Origin: G963668435 sp963668435
Lineage (GTDB): Bacteria; Latescibacterota; Latescibacteria; Latescibacterales; Latescibacteraceae
Assembly (NCBI GenBank): GCA_963668435.2
Contig: CAXXSC010000010.1
Span: 535,002 to 599,001, forward strand
Length of the DNA stretch: 64,000 bases
Direction: 5' to 3'
Both the position numbers and the translations under genes were made by a program. Below the pieces are notes generated by a model that searched no databases, had not been told where the DNA came from, and saw only the letters and a program-made list of their open reading frames with translations. Each line of letters begins with the position of its first letter. The stretch's first letter is position 1. This document shows, piece after piece, positions 28,210 to 37,377 of this stretch.

Positions 28210-29172
28210 TCAGCGGGAAAGAGCCTGTAGCTCCCTGCCGAGATTCTGCATATCGGCGGGAGGATCCGCCTCGAAACACATGAACTCACCAGTTACTGGA
28301 TGCGTGAACTCTATCCGGCCTGCATGAAGTGCCTGACGGTCGATCAATTTGAGCAGGCGGCGGGCGTGAGAGCGGACATCAACACTGAAACCTTTGAGGC
28401 GCTCATCCCTGCCACCGTAATCAGGATCACCGAAAATATGATGTCCGATGTGGGAGAAATGCACACGGATCTGGTGTGTACGGCCTGTTTCGAGCTCGAC
28501 ACGGACTCGGCTGAGAAAATCGTAGGAGACTTCCGTTCGGTAATGTGTAACTGCATGCCGTCCGCCGGGAACAACGGTTTTCAGGGTAGGACGTTTTCGG
28601 TTGCGCCCTATAGGGGCGTCGATTGTGCCGCTTTCTTCTGCGGTATGCCCCCACGCATATGCCGTATAGATACGCTTGATATCACGGGCCTGCAGCATTG
28701 TAGATAGACGGTAATGTGTTTCGTCATTGAGAGCAACAAGAAGAAGGCCAGAGGTATCCTTATCAAGACGGTGTACTATTCCGGGACGCTGTTCGCCGCC
28801 AAGTGTGGATAGCGATTTACAGTGATGGAGAAGTCCCGCGGCAAGGGTTCCACGCACATTTCCACGCCCGGGATGCACAACGATTCCGGGCTCTTTGTTG
28901 ACAACTATGAGATGGGAATCTTCGTAGATAATATCAAGTGGGATGTCCTCGGCAATGAAATGCGATTCCTCCGGTTCGGGAAGTGTAACAACAATAATAT
29001 CGCCCTCAGCCATGGGGTACGAAGGCTTGATCGAAGCACCGTCTCGGAAACAGGCATTTCCAGCTTTCATCAGCTGTTTGGCTTTCGAACGGGTCAAACC
29101 GGCCTGCTCAGAAAGAAAAACATCGGCACGCATGCCGATGTCACCTTCTTTAGCGCGATACTGTTGTTCCAT
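28210..29172 (-). CDS. rluD: Large-subunit rRNA pseudouridine synthase, RluD family
   Basis: 320 residues from the ATG at 29172. Upstream in-frame starts would lie inside lspA, and the sequence from MEQQYRAKEG onward matches the family. An N-terminal S4 RNA-binding domain (RADVFLSEQAGLTRSKAKQL) precedes the catalytic domain with HRLDKDTSGLLLVA (catalytic Asp) and VELETGRTHQIRVHFSHIGH. RluD isomerises uridines of 23S rRNA helix 69; the precise sites here are assumed. It begins 4 bp after the lspA stop, the common lspA-rluD pairing. Confidence 0.94.
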   Translation of the reverse strand: MEQQYRAKEGDIGMRADVFLSEQAGLTRSKAKQLMKAGNACFRDGASIKPSYPMAEGDIIVVTLPEPEESHFIAEDIPLDIIYEDSHLIVVNKEPGIVVHPGRGNVRGTLAAGLLHHCKSLSTLGGEQRPGIVHRLDKDTSGLLLVALNDETHYRLSTMLQARDIKRIYTAYAWGHTAEESGTIDAPIGRNRKRPTLKTVVPGGRHAVTHYRTEVSYDFLSRVRVELETGRTHQIRVHFSHIGHHIFGDPDYGGRDERLKGFSVDVRSHARRLLKLIDRQALHAGRIEFTHPVTGEFMCFEADPPADMQNLGRELQALSR

Positions 29173-29176
29173 GATA

Positions 29177-29713
29177 TCAGCTGCTTTCAGTAAGTACTTC
29201 ACTATCCGAAGAATCGGCGGACTTGCCAGCCGTGGCGTCCATTTCCCCTGGATGTTTTTCAAAAAGCTGCAGGACAATCAGCATAACCATGCCGATAGAA
29301 ACATAGATATCGGCGAAATTATACGTGGGCCAGCGCCATGTCCCGATTCCCATGTCGATGAAATCGATCACCTCACCAAGCCTGAAACGGTCGATCAGGT
29401 TACCGATAGCCCCGGAGAGAACAAGTATAAGGGCGACTCTGCCGACCATACCCGAAGGTGAAAATTTTCCGGAAAACACAAGGTAAAGTAGAACACAAGT
29501 GACAAGAACCGTGATAGTCAGCATAACCGGAGCACTGCCAAAACGCATACCAAATGCCACACCGGCATTTCTTATGTAGTGCAACCGGAGAACTGAACCG
29601 ATCAGCGGTTTGGAATCATACAATGCGAAAGTATTGTCGATTGTAATTTTTGACACTTGATCGGCAATAAGTGAAACAACAAAAAGGAGAAAAAGTGAGA
29701 TTTTATGCCGCAC
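29177..29713 (-). CDS. lspA: Lipoprotein signal peptidase (signal peptidase II)
   Basis: 178 residues from the GTG at 29713, which overlaps the preceding stop by one base (TAGTG) and has ribosome site gggga; in-frame ATGs upstream lie inside the DksA-like gene. Four membrane helices. The catalytic aspartates are in GAIGNLIDRFRLG and YNFADIYVSIG, and RNAGVAFGM is also typical. It removes signal peptides from prolipoproteins, of which the window has candidates at 45270 and 46788. The C-terminal tail is rich in Asp/Ser and extends ~25 residues past the last helix. Confidence 0.95.
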   Translation of the reverse strand: MRHKISLFLLFVVSLIADQVSKITIDNTFALYDSKPLIGSVLRLHYIRNAGVAFGMRFGSAPVMLTITVLVTCVLLYLVFSGKFSPSGMVGRVALILVLSGAIGNLIDRFRLGEVIDFIDMGIGTWRWPTYNFADIYVSIGMVMLIVLQLFEKHPGEMDATAGKSADSSDSEVLTESS

Positions 29714-30096
29714 TACATTCCCCGCTGTTTTTTCTCTTCTGCTGTTTTGCATTCGATACACTGAGTAGCATGTGGAACTGCCTCGAGACGGGCCTTGCTG
29801 ATTTCTTCGTTACAACTCCGGCAAACACCGTAAGTGCCGTTCTCAATCCTTTCAAGCGCCTCGTTCAGATGATGCAGGTAACGGCCTTCACGGGAGGCAA
29901 GCGTAAACGCCATTTCCCGTTCCATGGTATCCGTTCCCTGATCGGCCATATGGAAGGAATAGGCCGAAAGATCACCAGCCTGGTCTTTCGAAGTGCCACT
30001 CATAGAAGAAGACTCGAGATAACCGAGTTCAGCGTAGAGTTCTTCTTTCTTCCCCTGTATCAGTTTCCTGAAATGCTCGAGTTCTTTTTTTTTCAT
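29713..30096 (-). CDS. DksA/TraR family zinc-finger protein
   Basis: 127 residues. The N-terminal coiled coil (EHFRKLIQGKKEELYAELG) is followed by ADQGTDTMEREM and a C4 zinc finger (GVCRSCNEEI and QCIECKTAEE). Members bind the RNA polymerase secondary channel and modulate the stringent response, often with ppGpp. This one has the YteA/TraR-like form found just upstream of lspA in many genomes. Acidic residues at the coiled-coil tip are present. It overlaps lspA by 1 bp. Confidence 0.9.
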   Translation of the reverse strand: MKKKELEHFRKLIQGKKEELYAELGYLESSSMSGTSKDQAGDLSAYSFHMADQGTDTMEREMAFTLASREGRYLHHLNEALERIENGTYGVCRSCNEEISKARLEAVPHATQCIECKTAEEKKQRGM

Positions 30097-30208
30097 AATC
30101 CGATCCTTTCAAGGAACCCTCAAATCCTGGAGCGCGTTGTGTCCAAGATGAACATAATAGAACAGATTAGTAATATCGTTAAAAAAAGCGCATCTATCAA
30201 GCAAAAAA

Positions 30209-31030
30209 TCATATTGATGCGACGACTTTTTTAACTATCCCGGTCAGTTTCGGTTCCGCTTTATTGCATGTTGCTATAATTTCTTCGATATTGACCGGCG
30301 CCAGATTGTCTGGATCGCACTTGTCAGATATGATTGTCAGACCGAGAACATTCATGCTGCACTGCTTGGCAACAATAACCTCGGGCACAGTCGACATACC
30401 AACCATATCACCACCGATCAGCCTGAGAAAACGGTATTCGGCAGGTGTTTCCAGCGAGGGGCCTGAAACAGCGACATAAACACCCTCTCGAATCGTATAT
30501 GACAATTCAGCCGCGGCTGAACGGGCAAGCTCGGCAAGCTCCGGCGAATACGGCACCCCCATGTCGGGGAAACGGAGCCCCAGACGCTCATCACTGAGAC
30601 CTATAAGCGGATTATCCCCTATCAGGTTGATGTGATCCCTGATGACAACGACATCGCCCAGATCGAAATCAAGGTTCATGCCGCCGGCAGCATTTGAAAC
30701 AATGAGAGTATCAGCACCCAGCTTTGCCATGACACGGATCGGAAAGGTTATTTCATGCATGGAGTAACCTTCATAATAATGGAAACGTCCTTGCATGGCG
30801 ACAACGACTTTGCCCGATAACGTACCGATAAGAAGCTTGCCGCTGTGCGATTCGACTGTCGAACTTACAAATCCCGGAATCTCGTCATAGGGTATCTCGA
30901 CAGCGTCTTCAATTTCCTCTACGAGGCCACCAAGACCTGTCCCGAGCACAATACCGATCGCAGGTTTTTGCGGACACCTGCCCTCTATAAAGGCAGCTGC
31001 ACGCTCAATCATTGTATAATAATCACTCAT
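30209..31030 (-). CDS. Purine nucleoside phosphorylase (PNP I family)
   Basis: 273 residues, the trimeric class that splits inosine and guanosine with phosphate. Seen: the phosphate loop VLGTGLGGL, HSGKL, QGRFHYYEGYSMHEITFP, NAAGGMNLDFDLGDV and the substrate-side ISDKCDPD. Length and motifs are typical. The last codons of the upstream yggU gene overlap its start by 4 bp (ATGA, 31027-31030). About 112 bp without features separate it from the DksA-like gene. Confidence 0.95.
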   Translation of the reverse strand: MSDYYTMIERAAAFIEGRCPQKPAIGIVLGTGLGGLVEEIEDAVEIPYDEIPGFVSSTVESHSGKLLIGTLSGKVVVAMQGRFHYYEGYSMHEITFPIRVMAKLGADTLIVSNAAGGMNLDFDLGDVVVIRDHINLIGDNPLIGLSDERLGLRFPDMGVPYSPELAELARSAAAELSYTIREGVYVAVSGPSLETPAEYRFLRLIGGDMVGMSTVPEVIVAKQCSMNVLGLTIISDKCDPDNLAPVNIEEIIATCNKAEPKLTGIVKKVVASI

Positions 31031-31290
31031 TTATCACCTTTCAGAACAGCAAGACTCTCCGGCGTAAGACCCTCTATGGCAACACGCTTCATCCTTGACT
31101 TATCCCCTTTAACAATCGACACCTTCGATTTTGAAACACCGGCTTTTTTCGCAAGAAATTTGACCAAATGTTTGTTTGCGGCACCCTCGACAGGCGGGGA
31201 TTGAATTCGGACTTTCAGGACACCGTTCTCGTCACAACCGCTGATTTCATCCCTGGAGGCATTAGGTACAATTTTAAGGTCAATTATCAT
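31027..31290 (-). CDS. yggU: DUF167 (YggU) family protein
   Basis: 87 residues from the ATG at 31290; longer frames upstream run into divIVA and have no family similarity. The signature VRIQSPPVEGAANKHLVKFL is the core of the DUF167 fold. Function is unsettled; the gene is regularly found in the yggS-yggT cluster, as here. A ribosome site (aagga) precedes the start, and the stop overlaps the PNP start. Confidence 0.92.
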   Translation of the reverse strand: MIIDLKIVPNASRDEISGCDENGVLKVRIQSPPVEGAANKHLVKFLAKKAGVSKSKVSIVKGDKSRMKRVAIEGLTPESLAVLKGDK

Positions 31291-31312
31291 CTCACATTCC
31301 TTCTGCACCACG

Positions 31313-31900
31313 TCACGAATGCAGGCCATTCTCCAGCGGATTGTCTGGAACATCCCGGGGCGGTTCCGGTGCAGGAGCCGGCGCGGGGGGCGGTGCTGCC
31401 ACGGTATTGGGGCGAGCAGTCCCGGTAAGTGCCTCAGCGGCTGCCTCCTCAGGAAATTCGATGTTATTAAGCAGATCGAGCTGTGCATTGACCATCGAAC
31501 GGATCTTGACAAGAAAACTGTCTTTCTGCATCTTCAGTTCCGAAAAAGAACCGCGGACACGGGCGAGTTCGTTCCGACCCTCATCAACAATCGAGGCCGC
31601 TTTGACCTCTGCTTCCCTGATTATGACATCGGCATGTTTCTTCGCCATGTTTATCGTTTCCTCGCGGGCTTTCTGTGCGGATAAGAGCGTTTCCCTGAGC
31701 GTATTCTCGATATCGTGATATTTTTTGAGCTGTGTTTCGAAACTGGCGGCCTTTTCCCTGAGAGTCGAAGATTCCCTGATGAGTCCCTCCATCTCAACTG
31801 ATACCATATCGAGAAAAGCGAGAACCTCGTCGGGATCGTAGCCTCTAAGCACTTTCTTGAACTCGTGTTTCCGGATATCCAAAGGTGAGATGTTCACCAT
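31313..31900 (-). CDS. DivIVA-domain protein
   Basis: 195 residues. The N-terminus ISPLDIRKHEFKKVLRGYD is the DivIVA membrane-curvature-binding domain, followed by a long coiled coil (~30-150) and a low-complexity Pro/Ala tail (APPPAPAPAPEPP). The start at 31900 follows gggagg closely; a GTG one codon later would have better spacing. DivIVA proteins mark poles and septa. Its place beside yggT and yggS matches the ylm-like division cluster of other phyla, so a role in division or envelope growth is likely. Confidence 0.9.
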   Translation of the reverse strand: MVNISPLDIRKHEFKKVLRGYDPDEVLAFLDMVSVEMEGLIRESSTLREKAASFETQLKKYHDIENTLRETLLSAQKAREETINMAKKHADVIIREAEVKAASIVDEGRNELARVRGSFSELKMQKDSFLVKIRSMVNAQLDLLNNIEFPEEAAAEALTGTARPNTVAAPPPAPAPAPEPPRDVPDNPLENGLHS

Positions 31901-31952
31901 TGCCTCCCGTCGTCTATACATGTTCCATGAACGTTTTGCCGAGTCATTTATA

Positions 31953-32270
31953 TCAGACTGCAAACAGCATCGAATAGAGCTTTTCGAGCAGTGCGCTGAC
32001 CCCCAGCCCGAAAACGAGTATTATCAAAGCGCTGACAAGCGGAGCATAATCGATTGCTCCATGCCTCAAACGTAATGGCAGAGCTGTACGGACCGGTACC
32101 ACGAAAGCATCGACGCTTTTCAGCAACGGTAAAGTTTCCTTCACACCATTGCGCCGCCTGATACGATCGGACAACGACCTGAACAGCAGTAAAACGGCAA
32201 GAGACGCCGCACAGGCCCGAACGCCGATTCCGAGTCCGTCAAAAATATCGCCGATCAGCGTATCACCCAT
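31953..32270 (-). CDS. yggT: YggT family membrane protein
   Basis: 105 residues with two hydrophobic segments (~12-32 and ~76-98) around a basic loop, and the central PVRTALPLRLRHGAIDYAPL, the YggT pattern of a proline-rich link before the second helix. Only one repeat is present, unlike the two of E. coli. Start and preceding stop share a base (TGATG). Linked to osmotic tolerance and division in other bacteria; function here is inferred from context. Confidence 0.87.
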   Translation of the reverse strand: MGDTLIGDIFDGLGIGVRACAASLAVLLLFRSLSDRIRRRNGVKETLPLLKSVDAFVVPVRTALPLRLRHGAIDYAPLVSALIILVFGLGVSALLEKLYSMLFAV

Positions 32271-32959
32271 CAGAGATAGTTCCTCTGTCCGAATATTGCA
32301 GTACCGACCCTGACCATGTTCGCGCCCTCTTCAACAGCGATCTCGTAATCGCCCGACATGCCCATCGAAAGCGTATCGAAACTGTCGCCATAAGCATCAG
32401 TGGTTTTAAATTTCTCAAAAAGAGTGCGCATGGCTGTGAATTCCCGCCGTATGACCATTTCATCAGTACTGAAACTTCCTATAGTCATGAGCCCGCGAAG
32501 ATTGAGTGCCTGTTTCCCGTAAACCGCATCCGCAAATTCAGACAGCTGGGCGGGATCACAGCCAGATTTCTGGCCTTCACCCGAGATATTCACCTGAATA
32601 AGCACATCAAGTTCTTTGCCCAACTCAATCGCTGTCTCATCGAGAATACTCGCAAGTTTAGGTGAATCCACAGAGTCGATGCGATCGAAAAGAGCTGCCG
32701 CCTTTTTTGCCTTATTGCTTTGCAGATGTCCAATAAGGTGCCAGACAGCATCACCCGTGACCAACGGCCGTTTCGTCTCCGCCTCCTGCACCCTGTTTTC
32801 ACCGAGATGGATCATACCGGCCGCAATAGCTCGGTCTATCTCATCGGCTTCGCGTGTTTTGGAGACGGCTACGAGCGTTATTTCGTCAGGATTTCTTCCG
32901 GCCCGTTCGGCGGCACGGTCAATACGTTCGAGAACATCCTCAATATTTGCTGCAATCAT
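32270..32959 (-). CDS. yggS: Pyridoxal phosphate homeostasis protein (YggS/PROSC family)
   Basis: 229 residues, a PLP-binding TIM barrel without known catalysis that buffers PLP and affects amino acid balance. PLP-lysine in ITLVAVSKTRE near residue 34; HLGENRVQEA, WHLIGHLQSNK, LDVLIQVNISGEGQKSG and LSMGMSGDYEIAVEEGANMV are all present. Length is typical. It lies 15 bp downstream of nrdR and couples to yggT. Confidence 0.96.
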   Translation of the reverse strand: MIAANIEDVLERIDRAAERAGRNPDEITLVAVSKTREADEIDRAIAAGMIHLGENRVQEAETKRPLVTGDAVWHLIGHLQSNKAKKAAALFDRIDSVDSPKLASILDETAIELGKELDVLIQVNISGEGQKSGCDPAQLSEFADAVYGKQALNLRGLMTIGSFSTDEMVIRREFTAMRTLFEKFKTTDAYGDSFDTLSMGMSGDYEIAVEEGANMVRVGTAIFGQRNYL

Positions 32960-32974
32960 AATTATCCCGCTTTA

Positions 32975-33427
32975 CTAATCCTCGAGTATCTTTCTCAACT
33001 CGTCCTTGAACTCGGACACATCGCTGAATTTCCGATACACCGAGGCGAAACGCACAAATGCGACATCATCGAGGTCATGAAGGCGTTTCACCACCTTTTC
33101 CCCGATTTCCTGAGAGGAAACCTCCTGCTCGCCACGCGATTCGAGTTCGCGTTTGACCGAGTCGACAAGATCATCGAGCCGGTCTGTCGAGATCGGGCGT
33201 TTTGCGCATGAAATGGTTATTCCCTTGAGAAGTTTCTTGCGATCGAAAGGCTCACGGCTCCCGTCGTTCTTGATCACGATCAGCGAAATATCCTCAATAT
33301 ACTCATAGGTGGTAAAACGCTGATTGCAGTTGAGACATTCCCGGCGACGGCGGACAGACTGGCCGTTTTTCGACGATCTGGAATCGACAACTTTATCTGT
33401 GTCCGATCCGCAGTAAGGACATTTCAT
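32975..33427 (-). CDS. nrdR: Transcriptional repressor NrdR
   Basis: 150 residues. The N-terminal zinc ribbon (MKCPYCGSDTDKVVDSR with RRRECLNCNQRFTTYE) and an ATP-cone domain (residues ~50-135) define NrdR, which senses ATP/dATP and represses ribonucleotide reductase genes. No nrd genes are in the window. It leads the yggS-yggT-divIVA-yggU-pnp run. Confidence 0.98.
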   Translation of the reverse strand: MKCPYCGSDTDKVVDSRSSKNGQSVRRRRECLNCNQRFTTYEYIEDISLIVIKNDGSREPFDRKKLLKGITISCAKRPISTDRLDDLVDSVKRELESRGEQEVSSQEIGEKVVKRLHDLDDVAFVRFASVYRKFSDVSEFKDELRKILED

Positions 33428-33501
33428 GGCAACACTCCGCTCTCTATGCGTGAAAAATCATTTTTCAGAATGGATGCCCATGATGTGAGGCATCCTGTTA
33501 A

Positions 33502-34776
33502 TTACCACTTGAACATCGGGAACGCGCCGGTCATTTCTCTGGTCTCGAGTTTCAGTTTCGCCAGAGCATCCTCGTCTTCCATGTTCTTGATCGTGCGGTC
33601 GATCAGGGAGGCGATCTTTTTCATCTCCTCAACGCCCATACCGCGAGTAGTGACCGCCGCGGTGCCGATACGCACGCCGCTGGTGACAAAAGGCGATCTC
33701 GTATCGAACGGCACACTGTTCTTGTTGACCGTAATACCGGCTGCGCCGAGAGCAGCCTGGACAGCCTTACCAGTAATCTCAGTACCGACAAAATCGAGCA
33801 GCAGCAGATGATTATCAGTGCCGCCAGAAACGATCTTGAGGCCACAGTTCATGAGCTCACTGGCAAGAACCTTGCAGTTCTCGACAATCTGTTCCGAGTA
33901 TTTCTTGAATTCGGGCTTGAGTACCTCGCCGAAAGCGGCAGCCTTGCCAGCGACCACGTGCATGAGCGGACCGCCCTGGATACCCGGGAATATCTGCTTG
34001 TTGATATTTTTAGCCAGCTCTTCATCATTCGAGAGGATCATGCCACCGCGGGGACCGCGAAGTGTTTTATGCGTGGTCAGGGTAGTGACATCGGCATAGG
34101 GCACCGGGCTCGGATGAACGCCGCCAGCAACGAGGCCCGCGAAATGAGCGGCATCGACCATTAATTTCGCACCGACACTGTCGGCGATCTCACGGAACTT
34201 ATCGAAATGTATGATGCGAGGATAGGCGGAGGAACCGGCCACGATCAGCTCGGGCTTCGTCTCTTTCGCCAGTTTCGCCAGTTCATCGTAATCAATCACA
34301 CAGTCGCCCTCGCGGACACCGTAGGGAATGATCTCGAAAAGTCTGCCGGAAAAATTGACCGGGCTGCCGTGGGTCAGGTGACCACCGTGGGCAAGGCTCA
34401 TGGCCATGACTTTCGCGCCAGGCTGGATCATGGCAAAATAAGCCGCCATGTTTGCCTGAGAACCGGAATGGGGCTGGACATTGGCATTTTCACTGCCGAA
34501 GATCTCTTTTGCCCGCTTGACAGCAAGGTCCTCAGCCTTGTCGACATACTCACAGCCGCCGTAATAGCGACGGCCGGAATAGCCCTCGGCATACTTGTTG
34601 GTAAGGACAGAGCCGACAGCCTCGAGGACGGCTGGTGACACATAGTTTTCGGATGCGATAAGTTCGAGATTGTTGACCTGACGCTCGTATTCGTGTTTTA
34701 TCTCATCAAAGAGATCAGGATCTGACTTGCAGAGATACGAACCGTGACAACTGCAGTTTTCAAAAGAATCTTTCAT
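33502..34776 (-). CDS. glyA: Serine hydroxymethyltransferase
   Basis: 424 residues, PLP enzyme interconverting serine and glycine with tetrahydrofolate, the main one-carbon source. The PLP-lysine is in TTLTTHKTLRGPRGG, with NLELIASENYVSPAV near the start and YAEGYSGRRYYGGCEYVD. The N-terminus carries about 12 extra residues with three cysteines (NCSCHGSYLC) ahead of the usual start; a ribosome site (aaaggt) supports the ATG used. No riboswitch is seen in the 113 bp towards etfA. Confidence 0.97.
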   Translation of the reverse strand: MKDSFENCSCHGSYLCKSDPDLFDEIKHEYERQVNNLELIASENYVSPAVLEAVGSVLTNKYAEGYSGRRYYGGCEYVDKAEDLAVKRAKEIFGSENANVQPHSGSQANMAAYFAMIQPGAKVMAMSLAHGGHLTHGSPVNFSGRLFEIIPYGVREGDCVIDYDELAKLAKETKPELIVAGSSAYPRIIHFDKFREIADSVGAKLMVDAAHFAGLVAGGVHPSPVPYADVTTLTTHKTLRGPRGGMILSNDEELAKNINKQIFPGIQGGPLMHVVAGKAAAFGEVLKPEFKKYSEQIVENCKVLASELMNCGLKIVSGGTDNHLLLLDFVGTEITGKAVQAALGAAGITVNKNSVPFDTRSPFVTSGVRIGTAAVTTRGMGVEEMKKIASLIDRTIKNMEDEDALAKLKLETREMTGAFPMFKW

Positions 34777-34889
34777 GGGTCAAACCTTTATCTGATATCG
34801 AAGTTCATGGTTGATTTCTAATTAAACATCACCGGAAACGCGGAAATACGCTGAGTCTTCACCTAAACGGCAGATCGGCACTATTCCCG

Positions 34890-36083
34890 CTATTGTCCAA
34901 GACGTTTTTTGACTTCCGCCACGACTTTAGGGAGCAGCTCAACCACATCACCGACAAATCCGTAATTGGCGACACTGAAAATCGGCGCTTCCTTGTCGCG
35001 GTTAATCGCAATAATGCTATCGGATGTTTTCATACCTGCGAGATGTTGAACAGCGCCGGAAATACCGCAGGCGATATAAATAGCTGGCCTGACCGTGCGT
35101 CCGGTCTGCCCCACCTGGTGGGAATAACCGATCCAGTCGGAATCGACTGCCGCCCTTGAAGCACCAACCGCTCCGCCAAGAACATCTGCCAGTTCCTGCA
35201 GAAGTGCGAAGTTTTCCGGTTTCTGAATGCCGCGGCCGCCGGAAACGATAATGTCCGCATCAGCAAGCGCGACAGCATCCTCGCTCGGTGTCCAGTCCAG
35301 CACTTTCGTTTTCTGATCGTCCTCGGAAAGCTCTGCGGCGCCGATAATCAGCTCGACAGCCTTCTTCTCGCCAGCCTCAGGCTGGGCAAAAACTTTTGGT
35401 CGGACAGTCGCCATCTGGGGACGGTGGTTCGAGGACTTGATTGTCGCCATGATGTTGCCGCCGAACGCGGGACGGGTCTGGAGCAGGCTGCGTGTTTCTT
35501 TCTCGACACCAAGACCGGTACAGTCTGCGGTAAGACCTGTTTCCAGTGCAGTCGCCAGGCCACCGGCAAAGTCGCGGCCGGTTGAGGTCGCACCGATCAG
35601 GAGGATTTCCGGCTTGTGCTCATTTACGAGCTGCGCCGCAACCTCGACAAAGGGCTGGGTACGGTAAGAGGCCAGCACGGAATGCTCTACGGCATAGATA
35701 TGATCGACAGGATATGTCGCCAGTTCGTCGGCAATATCGGCGGCCTTGTCAGTGAGCAGCATACAGCAGAGCTCGGTGCCGAGCTCATCGGCAAGTTTCC
35801 TGCCCTCGCCTATCAGTTCGAGAGAAACATGGTGGATGACACCATGATCCATCTGCACGAAAACCCATACGTTGCGGTACTGGTCGACATCGACTTTCGT
35901 ACCGACCTCACGCGCGGGCATCGTGATAGCATCGAACTTGCACGCATCGACACACATGCTGCAAAGATTGCAGTTGTCGAGACAGACAGCCTTGCCGTCC
36001 ACAAGATCGATCGCGTTAACCGGGCAGACCTTGATACAGAGCTGGCAGCCCACACAATTCTCTTTTGATATTATAACGCCCAT
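34890..36083 (-). CDS. etfA: Electron transfer flavoprotein alpha subunit with N-terminal 2[4Fe-4S] ferredoxin domain
   Basis: 397 residues. Residues ~5-60 hold two 4Fe-4S motifs (CVGCQLCIKVCP and CNLCSMCVDACK). The ETF alpha domain follows, and the FAD-binding C-terminal part contains SGGRGIQKPENF, DSDWIGYSHQVGQTGRTV and YIACGISGAVQHL. ETF passes electrons between acyl-CoA or related dehydrogenases and the respiratory chain. Ferredoxin-fused alpha subunits are known from anaerobes, including bifurcating and lactate-type systems. No partner dehydrogenase is adjacent. etfB lies 9 bp upstream. Confidence 0.94.
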   Translation of the reverse strand: MGVIISKENCVGCQLCIKVCPVNAIDLVDGKAVCLDNCNLCSMCVDACKFDAITMPAREVGTKVDVDQYRNVWVFVQMDHGVIHHVSLELIGEGRKLADELGTELCCMLLTDKAADIADELATYPVDHIYAVEHSVLASYRTQPFVEVAAQLVNEHKPEILLIGATSTGRDFAGGLATALETGLTADCTGLGVEKETRSLLQTRPAFGGNIMATIKSSNHRPQMATVRPKVFAQPEAGEKKAVELIIGAAELSEDDQKTKVLDWTPSEDAVALADADIIVSGGRGIQKPENFALLQELADVLGGAVGASRAAVDSDWIGYSHQVGQTGRTVRPAIYIACGISGAVQHLAGMKTSDSIIAINRDKEAPIFSVANYGFVGDVVELLPKVVAEVKKRLGQ

Positions 36084-36092
36084 GATACCTCG

Positions 36093-36884
36093 CTATTTAT
36101 TCATCGATTCAATTATCACATCGGCAATTTTTGCAGCCAGTTCGTCGGCATCACCCTCGAAAACCTCTCCACCCGTTTTCTGCTCGGGCGTAAATATCTT
36201 CTCAACCCATGTGGGTGAACCTTTCTGTCCAAGATGAATAGGATCTGCATCGAGATCTGCGGCTGTCCATACAGGGATTTCCGCTTTCCGTGCTTTTTTC
36301 ATTTTCAGTAGCGAGGCTTTCCTGGGTTTGTTGATGTCCTTGACCACAGTCAGGAGGGCAGGCAGTTTCGCCTCGACTTTTTCCGTGCCGCCGTCGATGA
36401 GACGGTCCACGACAATCGTTTTTTTATCAGTATCGACACTTTCAACTTTGGATACATAGGTCAGCTGGGTGATACCAAGGCGCTGGGCGATTCCTGGCCC
36501 TACCTGGGCTGTATCGCCATCGATGGCCTGCTTGCCGGTAATGACAATATCGACATCGCCTGCTTTTGCAACACCCCTGGAAAGCGTATAGGAAGTCGCG
36601 AGTGTATCAGATCCGGCAAACGCACGGTCTGAAAGAAGTGCGACATTGTCAACACCCATGGCAAGCGCCGTTCTCAAAACATCGTCAGCCTGCGGCGGCC
36701 CCATAGTGATTACTGTCACCGTGCCGCCGTACTGCTCCTTGAGTTTCAAGCCTTCCTCTATGGCGAACTCGTCAAATGGATTGACGATCGAAGGCACCCC
36801 TTCACGGACGAGTGTATTCGTCTCGGGATCAATCCGCACATCGGCGGTATCGGGCACCTGTTTGATGCAGACAACTATGTTCAT
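36093..36884 (-). CDS. etfB: Electron transfer flavoprotein beta subunit
   Basis: 263 residues from the ATG at 36884 (ribosome site aagga); an upstream in-frame ATG at 36947 adds 21 non-conserved residues. The start NIVVCIKQVPDTADVRID and TGKQAIDGDTAQVGPGIAQ, the AMP/FAD-binding signature, are typical. The C-terminal recognition segment that grips dehydrogenases is present (LPALLTVVKDINKPRKASLL). It pairs with the ferredoxin-fused etfA downstream and a ferritin-like gene upstream. Confidence 0.96.
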   Translation of the reverse strand: MNIVVCIKQVPDTADVRIDPETNTLVREGVPSIVNPFDEFAIEEGLKLKEQYGGTVTVITMGPPQADDVLRTALAMGVDNVALLSDRAFAGSDTLATSYTLSRGVAKAGDVDIVITGKQAIDGDTAQVGPGIAQRLGITQLTYVSKVESVDTDKKTIVVDRLIDGGTEKVEAKLPALLTVVKDINKPRKASLLKMKKARKAEIPVWTAADLDADPIHLGQKGSPTWVEKIFTPEQKTGGEVFEGDADELAAKIADVIIESMNK

Positions 36885-36909
36885 AAAAGCATCCTTGTGG
36901 AATGTATGA

Positions 36910-37377
36910 TTATTGTGTATGACCTTCGAAGTTTTTATGGTTTTCAAGACAACGTTTTATCTCGAAAATCTGTTTTTCCTTGAAAATCGCCAACGAGGCG
37001 AACAGTTCTTTCTCCTCCGCCGTGACAATCTCATCAGCCAGAGAACGGTAAAAATCCCTGAACCGGGTTTCGAAATCGATGATATGCCGCGCAACATCAC
37101 AGCCGAGTGTATCAGGAGTGATATCCCTGAAGGACAGGATATCGTCAAGATCGATGTCGTCGGCACCTCTGACCCATTCGTCGCGTCCGAAATCCTCAAC
37201 ATTAACCCCATTGATGATGTTGAGATTCTGTTCGTGCTTCTCTTTCAGCATCGCGATAACATGCTTACAACCGGCAAATTCGGCCAGTGCCTCCGCCTGC
37301 TCGTAAAACTCCGTGAGACGGTTTTCCCATGTGACCGCTTTCGCCATAAGACTTTTCAGATCACTGAACACTGCCAT
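36910..37377 (-). CDS. Ferritin-like four-helix protein, unassigned
   Basis: 155 residues, predicted all-helical. Acid- and His-containing helices recur in pairs: TWENRLTEFYEQAEALAEF, MLKEKHEQNLNII, FETRFRDFYRSLADEI and FASLAIFKEKQIFEIKRC. This resembles rubrerythrin or ferritin-like bundles, but the second Glu-x-x-His is replaced by Glu-Lys-Gln, so the di-iron site may be incomplete. Placed 25 bp upstream of etfB with a good ribosome site (gggaag). It may protect or serve the ETF electron chain; no function is claimed. Confidence 0.6.
   Translation of the reverse strand: MAVFSDLKSLMAKAVTWENRLTEFYEQAEALAEFAGCKHVIAMLKEKHEQNLNIINGVNVEDFGRDEWVRGADDIDLDDILSFRDITPDTLGCDVARHIIDFETRFRDFYRSLADEIVTAEEKELFASLAIFKEKQIFEIKRCLENHKNFEGHTQ

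Noticed and set aside
34777..34889. Glycine or folate riboswitch near glyA
   Set aside because: The sequence between glyA and etfA is too short and has no matching conserved core; it is also after the end of etfA, with only a plain ribosome site.
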